From: Aldehydirespirator sp965219165
Lineage (GTDB): Bacteria > Actinomycetota > Acidimicrobiia > Acidimicrobiales > Aldehydirespiratoraceae
Assembly: GCA_965219165.1 (NCBI GenBank)
Contig: CBDCMW010000002.1
Coordinates: forward strand, 2,418,001-2,482,000
Reading direction: 5' to 3'
DNA: 64,000 bases
The translations under genes were made by a program, and so were the position numbers. Below the pieces are notes generated by a model. The model ran no database searches and was not told the origin of the DNA. It saw only the letters and a program-made list of their open reading frames with translations. This document shows positions 17,300 through 25,852 of the stretch, in pieces. Each line of letters begins with the position of its first letter. Position 1 is the first letter of the stretch.

Positions 17300-18772
17300 A
17301 TGAGACGCAAACTCATTATATTACTGGCCGTACTCGCTGTCGTCGCCGCAGCCTGCGGTGGCGACAGCGGCGACTCGGACGAGAACGTCGTAGCGGACGC
17401 GGCGGAGACGCCCGACGCGGCGGAACCGGCCGACGCGGCGGAACCGGCCGACGAGGCGGAACCGGCCGAGGCTGCCGAGGTTCAGACCGTGAATCTGACC
17501 GCCCGTTGCAAGGGTTCAGAGAATGAGGCTGGCCGATGCCAGAACCTCGCCGACGCGGTGGACTCGGCCAACGCCGAGCTCGAGGCGGCCGGCGACGCTC
17601 GGCGCATCAGTCTCAACCCGATTCACGACGACCTCGACTGGGGTGAATACAAGACCGAATTCGAACTCGCTTCTCAGGCTGGCGACGCCCCCGACATTAT
17701 CGTGTCGGGTCACGAGCACATCGGTGACTGGGCCACCGCAGATCTTCTCGTCGACATCACCGACGAGATCGGCAACTACTCCCAGCTCGACGACGTCATC
17801 GACAGCCTCTGGACCTCGACAGAGCTGAACGGCCGCCGCTGGGGCGTTCCCCAGGACGCCGAGGCTCGGCCGATGTTCTACAGCAAGATCCTCCTCGGAG
17901 AGCTCGGCTGGACCGATGAGGAGATCGATGGCCTCGCCGATCGCATCAACTCCGGCGACTACACCTTGCAGGACATGCTCGCGACGGCCAAGGAGGCGGT
18001 CGACGCCGGCGTGGTCGAGGCCGGCGACGGCTACTGGCACCGTCCCGCCAACGGGCCCGACTTCCTGTACTTCTACTACGGAGCGGGCGGGGAGATCATC
18101 GATCCGAACAGCGATGCGTTGGTGTTCGACAAGGTGGCCGCTCTCAAAGTGTACGAGTTCTTCGAGACGGCCACGCACGATCTCGGGGTACTGCGCAGCG
18201 ACAAGCTCGACCAAGACTGGGACTTCCACAAGCAGTACACGTCGGACTTCACAAAAGCCCTGTTCGTGAGCGAGGGAACGTGGCGCTGGGCCGACTGGGC
18301 CAACAACTTCGTCACCGAGCTCGGCGGCGAGGACTACATGTTCGAAAACGTCGGCTTCTCTCTGATTCCTGGCAACGCCGACGGCACCGGACAGCCCATC
18401 ACCCTCACCCACCCGCTGGTGTACATGGTCAGCTCGGCATCGGAGCATCCTGACCTCGCCCTGAGGCTGATCGCCAACGCGACCACCAAGGAGCTCAACA
18501 CCCCCTACGCCATCCTGAGCGGCCATCTGGGCGTCGTGAACGCGCAGTCCAACTACGCGCCCTATACCGAAGCCAAGTTCCTCACCGCGACGCTGCCCCT
18601 GCTCGAAAACACGACCTTCCTGCCCAACAGCCCGTACTGGGCTCAATGGTCGGAGGCCTACTACCTGGGCATCCAGGGCGTGGAGAACGGAGACCTCACG
18701 GCATCCGGGGCCGTCGACCTCGTGGTCGGGCAGCTCGAACTCCAGCTCGGCGACAACGTCATAATCAGGTAA
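17300..18772 (+). CDS. ABC transporter substrate-binding lipoprotein (carbohydrate type)
   Basis: 490 residues from ATG 17300 with GGGAGGA upstream. The signal peptide ends in AVVAAAC, a lipobox, so the mature protein is lipid-anchored. A low-complexity linker follows, built from short A-E-P-A-D repeats (17398-17470). The rest is a family 1 extracellular solute-binding protein: DAPDIIVSGHEHIGDWATADLLVDIT and GVPQDAEARPMFYSKILL are typical of maltose/oligosaccharide binders. It heads an operon with two permeases, an ATPase, a URO-D-like protein and a beta-propeller lipoprotein. The ligand may be a sugar or a sugar-like compound. Confidence 0.85.
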   Translation: MRRKLIILLAVLAVVAAACGGDSGDSDENVVADAAETPDAAEPADAAEPADEAEPAEAAEVQTVNLTARCKGSENEAGRCQNLADAVDSANAELEAAGDARRISLNPIHDDLDWGEYKTEFELASQAGDAPDIIVSGHEHIGDWATADLLVDITDEIGNYSQLDDVIDSLWTSTELNGRRWGVPQDAEARPMFYSKILLGELGWTDEEIDGLADRINSGDYTLQDMLATAKEAVDAGVVEAGDGYWHRPANGPDFLYFYYGAGGEIIDPNSDALVFDKVAALKVYEFFETATHDLGVLRSDKLDQDWDFHKQYTSDFTKALFVSEGTWRWADWANNFVTELGGEDYMFENVGFSLIPGNADGTGQPITLTHPLVYMVSSASEHPDLALRLIANATTKELNTPYAILSGHLGVVNAQSNYAPYTEAKFLTATLPLLENTTFLPNSPYWAQWSEAYYLGIQGVENGDLTASGAVDLVVGQLELQLGDNVIIR

Positions 18773-18790
18773 CGCGGCCGAGTCTTGTCT

Positions 18791-18827
18791 GCACTCGCCG
18801 GCGCGGGCTGACCGCGTCGGCGAGTGC
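18791..18827 (+). promoter_or_regulatory. 16-bp intercistronic hairpin after the binding-protein gene
   Basis: GCACTCGCCGGCGCGG (18791-18806) pairs with 18812-18827 around the loop GCTGA, with one G-T wobble. No T-run follows. Its position between the binding-protein gene and the permease genes is that of the malE-malF type attenuator or mRNA-stabilising hairpin, which keeps the binding protein in excess. Confidence 0.6.
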
Positions 18828-18912
18828 TAGCACGACGGGCAGCACCGAGGCGACGGCCGTTTGCCCGCTTTCTCACCGTGCGCTACATGTACCTCTGGGA
18901 GGAGGGGGACGC

Positions 18913-20400
18913 ATGACAACCATCGTCCGACCGGCCGGCGGAGGCACGGACTCGTCTCGATCGGCCGAGACCAGCCTCTTGGAGCGGTCGCTGTCCGGGG
19001 ATCGCGCTGATCGGGCCCGGGCCGGTCTGTGGCTGGCCGGTGCTCTCGCGCTGATCGTCAGCCCGTTCCTCCGATGGGTGACCGGGACGAGAACTGGCGA
19101 TCAGCTGTTCACCGCTACCGGCATCGACCTCGTGACCGAGGACGACTGGGTGTTCGCCGCTGGCGAAGCTCTGTTCAAGACCTCTGTGTGGTACGCCCTC
19201 CCGTCGATCACCGGCGTGGCCGCGGCGGTCCTGTTCGTGGTGAGGGCCCGCCAGCGCGGGGGCGCGGGGCGCTTCGAGTCGTCATACCTCATGGCCGGCG
19301 CCCTCGCCGGCTTCGTGGTCCTGACGCTCAGGCTGAAGGATGCCCAAGAGCTGGCCGGCGACTCGCGGGCCGCCATACGCTCCGGCCCCGGCCTCCAACT
19401 GGCCCTACTCGGGATGTTCCTCCTCTTCGTGGCCGGCTACCTGGGTATTCGCGAGCGCTCGCGGGTCGAGGAAAAGGTTCGGGCCCGAGTGACGATGTTA
19501 GGGTTTCTCGGGCCTGCTGCGCTTCTGGTCCTAGTGTTCTTCCTGATTCCCGTGGTGGTTCTGTTCGTGCTGAGTCTCACCGATCTCGCGAGCTCGAACT
19601 TCAACCAACCGTGGACCTACATCGGTTTCGACAACTACCAGCGGGTGATCGACGATCCCTTCAGGGACCGCATCATAGGCAACACGTTCCGCTACGTCGT
19701 AACGACGCTCATCCTCTTCAACGTCGGCCTTGCCCTACTACTGGCAGTATTGACCACCCATGTGAATCGCACGGTGGGCTTCGCAGCTCGCGCCCTCTGG
19801 CTGCTGCCGCGCATCACTCCACCGGTGGTGTATGTCGTCATGTGGCAACGCATCGGCCAGCAGTCGCCCTTCGGCATTCTCGGCCAGAGCCTTTCCGCCG
19901 TCGGCGGTCTCGGAGTGGACACCGACCAGTACTTCCTGAACAACAATCCATGGATGTTCGTCATCTTGATCAACGGGTTCGTCGGCGCGAGCTTCGGAAT
20001 GATCCTCTTCTCGTCGGCCATCGAATCGATCCCGAAGGACCTCACGATGGCCGCCCGGGTCGACGGCGCCGGAACTTGGCGCGTCATCCGCGACGTCACC
20101 GTGCCCCAACTCAAGTATCCGCTGCTCTTCGTCACTGCGTACCAGACGCTGAGCCTCCTCGTCTCCTTCGAGTACATCCTGCTTCTCACGCGCGGCGGCC
20201 CGGGTCTCTTCCAGACAGAAGTGTGGGCCCTCACGTCCTACAACCGTGCCCTGGGCTCCTACTTCGGTGCCAACCAGTGGGCGTCCGGCGCCGCCTGGGG
20301 ATTCATACTCGTTTCGATCGGCCTGATCATGGCCACCGTCTACCTGCGACTCTTCCGCTTCCGCGAAATGGTCGCAGAACCCAAGATCGAGCTCACTTAG
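18913..20400 (+). CDS. Carbohydrate ABC transporter permease (MalF type, extended N-terminus)
   Basis: 495 residues from ATG 18913, with GGGAGGAGGGG upstream. The C-terminal ~300 residues are a standard binding-protein-dependent permease with six membrane segments and the EAA-loop (MAARVDGAGTWRVIRDVTVPQLKYPLLF) that docks on the ATPase. Before it lie about 200 extra residues with four hydrophobic segments (AGLWLAGALALIVSPFL, ALPSITGVAAAVLFVV, YLMAGALAGFVVLTL, LALLGMFLLFVAGYLGI), which most MalF/UgpA homologues lack. It should form the transport channel with the next gene. Confidence 0.85.
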   Translation: MTTIVRPAGGGTDSSRSAETSLLERSLSGDRADRARAGLWLAGALALIVSPFLRWVTGTRTGDQLFTATGIDLVTEDDWVFAAGEALFKTSVWYALPSITGVAAAVLFVVRARQRGGAGRFESSYLMAGALAGFVVLTLRLKDAQELAGDSRAAIRSGPGLQLALLGMFLLFVAGYLGIRERSRVEEKVRARVTMLGFLGPAALLVLVFFLIPVVVLFVLSLTDLASSNFNQPWTYIGFDNYQRVIDDPFRDRIIGNTFRYVVTTLILFNVGLALLLAVLTTHVNRTVGFAARALWLLPRITPPVVYVVMWQRIGQQSPFGILGQSLSAVGGLGVDTDQYFLNNNPWMFVILINGFVGASFGMILFSSAIESIPKDLTMAARVDGAGTWRVIRDVTVPQLKYPLLFVTAYQTLSLLVSFEYILLLTRGGPGLFQTEVWALTSYNRALGSYFGANQWASGAAWGFILVSIGLIMATVYLRLFRFREMVAEPKIELT

Positions 20401-20413
20401 AGAGGCTGCCACA

Positions 20414-21337
20414 TTGCCGACGACAGCAACGAGCGCCAACGACGACCCCCTGATCGAAGCTCCGGGACAGTCCTATCAGCCTTCGGTCAGTCCCGCGCTG
20501 AGGGCGTTCACCAGGGTCGTTCCGTACGCCGTCCTGGCTATCAGCATCGTGCCGATTCTGGTCGGTTACGCGTGGATCACCCTGGCCACGTTCACCAACA
20601 AGACCGAGGGCCTGAAACCGATAGGCGGGTTCACCCTGAGACACTGGGAGTTCCTGAGAGACCCGGACATCTGGAGGGCGACCCTGAACTCCTTCATTAT
20701 CGCCATGTCGTCAGTGATCATGGTGACGCTCCTGGCCTCGCTCGCCGCCTACGCGCTGTCTCGGATGGCCTTCAGGGGTCGACGCGGATTCATGAGCGTT
20801 ACCTTGGTGCTCAATGCGTTCCGACCTGAGATGCTTCTAATCGCGATCTTTCAGGTCCTTCTCTTTCTCGGCGGCTTGCCGATCATCGGTGAGTACGTGG
20901 GCTTCAACACCGTGTGGGGCGTGGCTCTCGTGCTGGTGACACTCGAACTTCCTCTAGGCATATGGCTAATGAAGGGATTCATGGATGCGGTCTCGTGGGA
21001 CGTCGAACGCTCTGCCCTGATAGATGGAGCAAGCCGTTACCGGATCTGGCGGGAGATCATCATTCCCCAGATCCGACCTGGGCTGGCCGCTCTCGGCATC
21101 CTCATGTTCATCCAGGGGTGGAACGCCTATCTGATCCCCCAGACGTTCACGGTTGGAACGAAAGTGTCGACCCTGTCCGTGTTCCTCAACCAGTTCTCTG
21201 CCGACACCGGTCAACAGGCCTGGAATGAGGTGGCGGCTATCGGCATGTTCCAACTCATTCCGATCCTCATCTTCTTCCTGTTCACTCAGAAGCACCTGCT
21301 CAATATCTACGGTGGCGGGGTGAAGGGTGGCTCGTGA
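20414..21337 (+). CDS. Carbohydrate ABC transporter permease (MalG type)
   Basis: 307 residues; the start is probably TTG 20414, which follows GAGAGG and lies 13 bases after the previous stop. Six membrane segments are visible and the EAA loop is ERSALIDGASRYRIWREIIIPQIRPGLAALG. It is the second channel subunit partnering the MalF-type permease and the ATPase downstream. Confidence 0.87.
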   Translation: MPTTATSANDDPLIEAPGQSYQPSVSPALRAFTRVVPYAVLAISIVPILVGYAWITLATFTNKTEGLKPIGGFTLRHWEFLRDPDIWRATLNSFIIAMSSVIMVTLLASLAAYALSRMAFRGRRGFMSVTLVLNAFRPEMLLIAIFQVLLFLGGLPIIGEYVGFNTVWGVALVLVTLELPLGIWLMKGFMDAVSWDVERSALIDGASRYRIWREIIIPQIRPGLAALGILMFIQGWNAYLIPQTFTVGTKVSTLSVFLNQFSADTGQQAWNEVAAIGMFQLIPILIFFLFTQKHLLNIYGGGVKGGS

Positions 21338-21361
21338 TTCCATCAGAATGGAGGTGAATCC

Positions 21362-22435
21362 GTGAAGCTGCGGCTGTGTGGCCTCACCAAGCGCTGGGGT
21401 GACGTCTACGGACTCAGAGATCTCAACCTCGAGGTTGACGACGGCGATCTGGTGGCCTTCCTGGGCCCATCGGGCTGTGGCAAGACCACCAGCCTGCTCC
21501 TGGTGGCGGGCATCTACAAGCCGTCGGAGGGGGAGATCTTCTTTGACGACGACCTGGTCAACGAGCTCCAGCCCCGCGACCGGCGACTCGGCATGGTCTT
21601 CCAGAGCTATGCCCTCTATCCCCACATGACGGTGCTCCAGAACATCGGCTACCCGCTCAAGATCATGAAGGTAGCAAAGGCGGAGATCCGCGGGCGCGTT
21701 GAAAAGATCGCCGATCTCATGGGCATCAGGGACCTCCTCCACCGGCGCCCCGGGCAGCTGTCGGGCGGCCAGCAGCAGAGGGTCGCCCTCGGGCGTGCGA
21801 TCGTGAAGGAGCCCGCCCTGCTGCTGTTCGATGAGCCTCTGTCGAACCTGGACGCTCGGATGCGCCTGACCATGAGAAGCGAGATCAAGAGGCTGCAGAC
21901 GGAACTCGGAATCACATCTGTCTATGTGACCCACGATCAGGTCGAGGCGCTCACCCTGGCCGACAAGATCGCGGTCATGCGCGCCGGTGAGCTCGAAGCC
22001 TACGGCACTCCTGACCAGCTCTACGACCACCCACCAACCGCCTTCGTCGCTTCGTTCATCGGCAACCCGCCCATGAACCTGCTCGAGGTCGAGGTTCAAC
22101 CCGACGGAAGCGCCTTCGCGGCGCGGCGCGAGGGCCTAGAAGTGGCGGTCGGGAAGGCCCGGGCTCGAGGGGCCGCGGGCCACGGGAAGGTTCTCATGGG
22201 CATCAGACCTGAAGATTCGCACCTCGGCGAGTCCGGCCTCCCCGGACAGGTGACCGCCGTAGAGCCGATGGGGCGCGAGACGTTGGTCGAGGTGGCCGTC
22301 GGGGGGAACACTTTCCGCGTGCTCGTGGAACCGACCGTCAGAATCTCGATGAACGAGAACGTTCGGCTCGCTCTCGATTCCAATCGCGTGCACTTCTTCG
22401 ATCTCGAGACGACACAGTCCCTCGTTACAGGCTGA
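21362..22435 (+). CDS. Sugar ABC transporter ATP-binding protein (MalK/UgpC type)
   Basis: 357 residues from GTG 21362 behind GGAGGTG. Walker A is GPSGCGKTT, the Q-loop VFQSYALYPHMTV, signature LSGGQQQRVALGRAI, Walker B LLLFDEPLSNLDARMR and the switch His in VYVTHDQVEALTLADKI. The C-terminal ~120 residues form the TOBE/OB regulatory domain of MalK-type ATPases (GIRPEDSHLG). It powers the transporter formed by the two permeases upstream. Confidence 0.92.
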   Translation: MKLRLCGLTKRWGDVYGLRDLNLEVDDGDLVAFLGPSGCGKTTSLLLVAGIYKPSEGEIFFDDDLVNELQPRDRRLGMVFQSYALYPHMTVLQNIGYPLKIMKVAKAEIRGRVEKIADLMGIRDLLHRRPGQLSGGQQQRVALGRAIVKEPALLLFDEPLSNLDARMRLTMRSEIKRLQTELGITSVYVTHDQVEALTLADKIAVMRAGELEAYGTPDQLYDHPPTAFVASFIGNPPMNLLEVEVQPDGSAFAARREGLEVAVGKARARGAAGHGKVLMGIRPEDSHLGESGLPGQVTAVEPMGRETLVEVAVGGNTFRVLVEPTVRISMNENVRLALDSNRVHFFDLETTQSLVTG

Positions 22436-22466
22436 CGCGGGTGACGAGCACGGCGGAAACTGCCCC

Positions 22467-22592
22467 GTGAGCAACACGCCTGGCCCTAAGGCGAGTGTGA
22501 ACTGGATGAAGAACCTCGCGCGGCAATACCAGGCCGCCCGTCGGGATCATCCCGGGCCGGCGCTCGCCCGGTTCGTTGAACGAGGGCCGTGA
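22467..22592 (+). CDS. Small basic protein (41 residues), unknown
   Basis: A short frame from GTG 22467 (or ATG 22506) to TGA 22590-22592. It fills the otherwise unexplained 154-bp gap between the ATPase and URO-D-like genes and its stop overlaps the next start as GTGA. The peptide reads roughly SNTPGPKASVNWMKNLARQY then QAARRDHPGPALARFVERGP: basic, Trp and Arg containing, possibly helical. The overlap argues for translation; no family is recognised and the ribosome-binding site is weak. Confidence 0.45.
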   Translation: MSNTPGPKASVNWMKNLARQYQAARRDHPGPALARFVERGP

Positions 22593-23899
22593 GCGTGTCA
22601 ATGAGTGATCAATTCCGAGAACTGTGCGGGCCGCAGGGTCGCTCCATCCTGAGCCGTCACCTCAACGGCGACTCCGACGCGAGGCGAGGGTTGAGGCACT
22701 TTGTCGAAGCGGCCTGCGACGGGGCCCTCGACTGCGCCCTGAGAGCCGAACCGGACCCCGATCACGTCCATGTCACGACCTCTGCCCACCTGATGACGCT
22801 CGCGGTCATGAACAGGCTCAGCGGCATGCAGAGTGCTGATCTCTACAAGGGTGACCCGCTACGCTACGTTCGCCTCAATCTCCTCGTCCAGCGGCTGTTG
22901 GGAATCGAGCGACTGACGATCGGGTTCCCGGTGTACGCCTTTGGGGCTGAAACGCTCGGGCAGACGATGATGTACCCCGACGATCAAGCCCCCGGAAGCG
23001 ACCCGGGCAACCCGCTCATGACCATCGACGGTTGGCGAGACATTCCTGGTCATGACCGAGACCATGAGGTGTCGCAGCTAATCCGGGATGCACTCGTTCT
23101 CACCGGGCAGCTCGCCGACATCGAGCCCGTCGCCCATCTCCCAGCCCCGTACAGCCTCGCGGCAGAGATCTTCGGCCAGGAAGCCTTGATCAATGCCCTC
23201 AACACGGACCCCGATACGGTCAGGGATCTGCTGGCCCACCTGGCAGACGTCGTCCTCGCTCCTTGGTGTGAGGATCTCGTGGCGAATGTGCCGGGCGTAT
23301 GGCTCGAGCTCTCGGACGCCAGTGGTTCGCCGATGTTCATCGGACCGAACAACTGCGTTTCCTTCGCCGTCGAACCGGTCAAACAGCTCATCAACCAGCC
23401 CCGGTGGGGGGACCGCGTCTTCGTTGCCAACTATCGGGGTGACTCGTCGCCCAGATCGGGCCGCCGAGGACGCCGGCGAGGACACACTCCAAGTGGAGGC
23501 GGGCTGTCGTTCGACAAGCTGCTCGAGATCAAGATCTCGTGCTGCCCGTTCTTCGTCATTCGTCTCGAGGCAGACACCGCGTCGGAACAGGCCTATGCAG
23601 ACGCCGCGATTCGCAATGGTATTTCCCTGTATCTCGGTATCGGCGCCGTTCGCCTCGACAGGAACTCGGTGGTGGACCGGGCGGCCGCCCTGAGGGACCT
23701 GCGTGACACGGCGTTCGAACGGGGGTCCCTGATCCGATCGGTTCGTGCTGCGGCACGCAAGGCCGGCGGCGCAGTCCCCGCATGGTCCTGGCCCGGCGAT
23801 CTCTTTATAGAGGACACGAACGGCGAGACTGATCTGGAACTCTTCGCGGCGGTGCTCGAAGGCTGCGCCGCGGCGAACTCGGCCGCGGGGCGAGCTTGA
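22589..23899 (+). CDS. Uroporphyrinogen decarboxylase (URO-D) superfamily protein
   Basis: 436 residues from GTG 22589 (in-frame ATG at 22601). The layout follows URO-D/MtaA-type TIM-barrels: FGAETLGQTMMYPDDQAPGS, AHLPAPYSLAAEIFGQEALI, DPDTVRDLLAHLADVVLAPW, LELSDASGSPMFIGPNNCVSF and a C-terminal FIEDTNGETDLELFAAV. Members either decarboxylate uroporphyrinogen or transfer methyl groups between corrinoids and thiols. It is not the housekeeping HemE; genome context (ABC importer, propeller lipoprotein) suggests catabolic methyl transfer or another role on an imported compound. A basic Gly/Arg-rich insert (residues ~285-303, SGRRGRRRGHTPSGGG) is unusual. No corrinoid-binding partner is in the window. 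Confidence 0.65.
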   Translation: MSVSMSDQFRELCGPQGRSILSRHLNGDSDARRGLRHFVEAACDGALDCALRAEPDPDHVHVTTSAHLMTLAVMNRLSGMQSADLYKGDPLRYVRLNLLVQRLLGIERLTIGFPVYAFGAETLGQTMMYPDDQAPGSDPGNPLMTIDGWRDIPGHDRDHEVSQLIRDALVLTGQLADIEPVAHLPAPYSLAAEIFGQEALINALNTDPDTVRDLLAHLADVVLAPWCEDLVANVPGVWLELSDASGSPMFIGPNNCVSFAVEPVKQLINQPRWGDRVFVANYRGDSSPRSGRRGRRRGHTPSGGGLSFDKLLEIKISCCPFFVIRLEADTASEQAYADAAIRNGISLYLGIGAVRLDRNSVVDRAAALRDLRDTAFERGSLIRSVRAAARKAGGAVPAWSWPGDLFIEDTNGETDLELFAAVLEGCAAANSAAGRA

Positions 23900-25113
23900 T
23901 CCCCGTCCTCGGGGCTCGCGGGCCGAGGGGATCACCGCCCGCGGTTGTCGTCGCCCTCGTGTTGCTCGCCCTTGTGGCGACGGGCTGCGCCTCGCGGTCC
24001 TCGGACACGACCACTCGATCCGGGCCGATCGAGGCGCGAGTGCTCCTCACCGGGCTCGACAATCCTCGAGGAGTCGCCGTCCGCTCGGAGACGGAGATGT
24101 TCGTTGCCGAGGCCGGCACTGGCTACGACGCAGTCGACCAGACTCAGAACACCGGGAAGCTGACCCACTTCAGAGATCTCAACGGTGATGGTGACTTCGA
24201 TGACGACGGGGAGGCCGACCGGTGGTTCAGTACGCTTCCGACCTACAACGCTCTCTCGTTCTTCGGAAGCGGTCGAGACGAGGTGAGCGGCCCTGGCGAC
24301 GTGCTGCTCCATGAGGATGGACGCATCTTCTTGACGGTCGACGGCGGCCTCGACGAGCAGGACCTATTCGAGATCAGCCCGGAGAGACGGGTCGGTCGAA
24401 GTCTCGCCAGCCGGAGCAACATGAACGGCATCGCCTTCGACCTGCACCAGTCCAGCATCTACGCCGTCGAGAGCATGGCCAATCGCCTCGTCGAGATTCC
24501 GCTCGACGGTGAAATACGGGACATCGTGACTTTTGCGGACCTGGCCCACGGCCAACAGTCGGTGCCGGCCGGGCTCGCGGTCGATCCTCTCACCGGAGAG
24601 ATCCTGGTCGCGCTCTTCTCCGGGAACGCGGTCGACCCCGAGACCGGGGACGTGACTCCGTTCGTGATTGGCGATTCCAAGGTCGTGAGGGTCGATCCCG
24701 GCACCGGCCGTGTCACCGATGAGATCACCGGGTTGACCGTAGCTGTGGACGTGGCCGTCGACGAGTCCGCGAACATCTACGTAGTCGAGCTGGCATCGGT
24801 GCCGGCCGAGACGCTTCCGACGCTCTTCGACCTGTTCGATCCGGAGGGTCCGGTCCTCCACGGCGGCTACTTGCGATTCAGTGGCCGAATTACCTTCCAT
24901 CCGGCCGAGGGAGGGTCGCTGGCCGTGATCGCCGACGGTCTCGACCTTCCCACCAACATCACGATCGGCGCCGACGGCTCGCTCTACGTCTCGACCGGGC
25001 AGGGCACGCCGGGCCGGCCGATCCCGGGGCTTGACGGGCCAACGCGAATCGTCGGACAGGTGATCCGCATCTCCAGCTTCTCGGGCGAGCCGCCGGACCC
25101 GGCGGCCGGATGA
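23896..25113 (+). CDS. ScyD/ScyE-like beta-propeller lipoprotein
   Basis: 405 residues from TTG 23896, overlapping the previous stop as TTGA. The signal peptide VVALVLLALVATGC is a lipoprotein signal. The mature part has repeated blades with NPRGVAV, LTHFRDLNGDGDFDDDG (EF-hand-like, likely calcium-binding), GIAFDLHQSSIYAVESMANR, AGLAVDPLTGEILVALF, VAVDESANIYVVELAS and NITIGADGSLYVSTGQG. It resembles ScyD/ScyE family extracellular propellers. As the last gene of the transporter operon it may act outside the membrane on the transported substrate (inference). Confidence 0.75.
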   Translation: MIPVLGARGPRGSPPAVVVALVLLALVATGCASRSSDTTTRSGPIEARVLLTGLDNPRGVAVRSETEMFVAEAGTGYDAVDQTQNTGKLTHFRDLNGDGDFDDDGEADRWFSTLPTYNALSFFGSGRDEVSGPGDVLLHEDGRIFLTVDGGLDEQDLFEISPERRVGRSLASRSNMNGIAFDLHQSSIYAVESMANRLVEIPLDGEIRDIVTFADLAHGQQSVPAGLAVDPLTGEILVALFSGNAVDPETGDVTPFVIGDSKVVRVDPGTGRVTDEITGLTVAVDVAVDESANIYVVELASVPAETLPTLFDLFDPEGPVLHGGYLRFSGRITFHPAEGGSLAVIADGLDLPTNITIGADGSLYVSTGQGTPGRPIPGLDGPTRIVGQVIRISSFSGEPPDPAAG

Positions 25114-25146
25114 CATCGACCCGGCTCCGCGGACTGGGATCTGCGG

Positions 25147-25230
25147 CTAGCGGCCGGTGACGCAGCCCTGCAGGCCCATCACAGCGTAGACCTCGGTGCC
25201 GGGCTCGACGTAGGGCCCGAAGCAGAGCGT
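25147..25230 (-). pseudogene. 3' fragment of an ftsB-like gene
   Basis: Twenty-seven codons ending in TAG at 25147-25149 read LCFGPYVEPGTEVYAVMGLQ then GCVTGR. This is the end of the FtsB-like protein encoded at 38009-38320, about 90 percent identical over 70 bases. The reading frame is cut at 25230 by the miniature element; nothing on its other side continues it. Confidence 0.8.
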
Positions 25231-25344
25231 GTGGGTGCCCGAAATCGTGTCGTGGCTGGTCAGGCGGCGCATTCGCTGACGGTTCCCAGGGTGCAAGAGC
25301 ATTATGCCTGGTCAGCGCGCACGACCACATTTTGGGCACCCATA
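25230..25344. mobile_element. MITE-like 115-bp element related to the IS at 15916
   Basis: The left end (25230 on) matches the left end of the IS at 15918 on in about 36 of 39 positions, including GTGTCGTGGCTGGTCAGGC. The right end, read from 25344 inwards, is an imperfect inverted copy (TATGGGTGCCCAAAAT... to GACCAGGC). There is no room for a transposase, so it looks like an internally deleted, trans-mobilised derivative. It interrupts the ftsB-like fragment. Confidence 0.7.
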
Positions 25345-25428
25345 CGCTCTCGTAACGATAGCAAGAGTGGTAACAGCATCTGCATCACTGAATATTTGAC
25401 CAGGTCAGAGGCTATTTTTGGTGTCAAA

Positions 25429-25515
25429 TGGTGCCCGGGGTGGGACTCGAACCCACATGCCCGTTAGGGCAGCCCGTTTTAAGCGGGCCGCGTCTGCCAA
25501 TTGCGCCACCCGGGC
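25429..25515 (-). tRNA. tRNA-Leu (anticodon UAA)
   Basis: Minus strand. Acceptor GCCCGGG/CCCGGGC, anticodon stem GCCCG/CGGGC with loop CTTAAAA, giving anticodon TAA; long class II variable arm TGCCC-TAAC-GGGCA; T-arm GTGGGTTCGAGTCCCAC. Discriminator A and an encoded CCA end at 25429. Confidence 0.95.
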
Positions 25516-25675
25516 ACTGCTGCCACGGTACCGCCGTCGGGCTGGCAGAGCCCCCAGACAGTTCTCAGAGTCGCGCCCAGAGCCATCATGGCCAGCCGGG
25601 ACTACGCGTGAGCACTACCGACCGCCCGCACGCAGGTTTGTCCAACGCGGGGCAGAAGCGTGGGAGCTCTCGCGG

Positions 25676-25849
25676 CTACCCCGTCAGGACCGTGTTCGGC
25701 GGCCCCGCAGCATCGTCTCCCGCCTCATTGACTTCGTCAAGCTCATCGAGGATCTCCTGCGAACGACCCGCGACCTTCAACTCGCCGGGTTGCACCCGGT
25801 CAGCCCACTCCTCAAACGCCTCTAGTCGCTCAGCCCTGGACTTGCTCAT
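25676..25849 (-). CDS. Small acidic antitoxin-like protein (57 residues)
   Basis: From ATG 25849, with GGAGG six to ten bases upstream inside the end of the preceding toxin-like frame, to TAG 25676-25678. The peptide begins MSKSRAERLEAFEEWADRV and continues QPGELKVAGRSQEILDELDE, acidic and helical, in keeping with antitoxins that follow IIHAM-type toxin genes. No DNA-binding motif is certain. The start, ribosome-binding site and 3-base spacing to the upstream frame support a real gene. Confidence 0.45.
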   Translation of the reverse strand: MSKSRAERLEAFEEWADRVQPGELKVAGRSQEILDELDEVNEAGDDAAGPPNTVLTG

Positions 25850-25852
25850 CAG

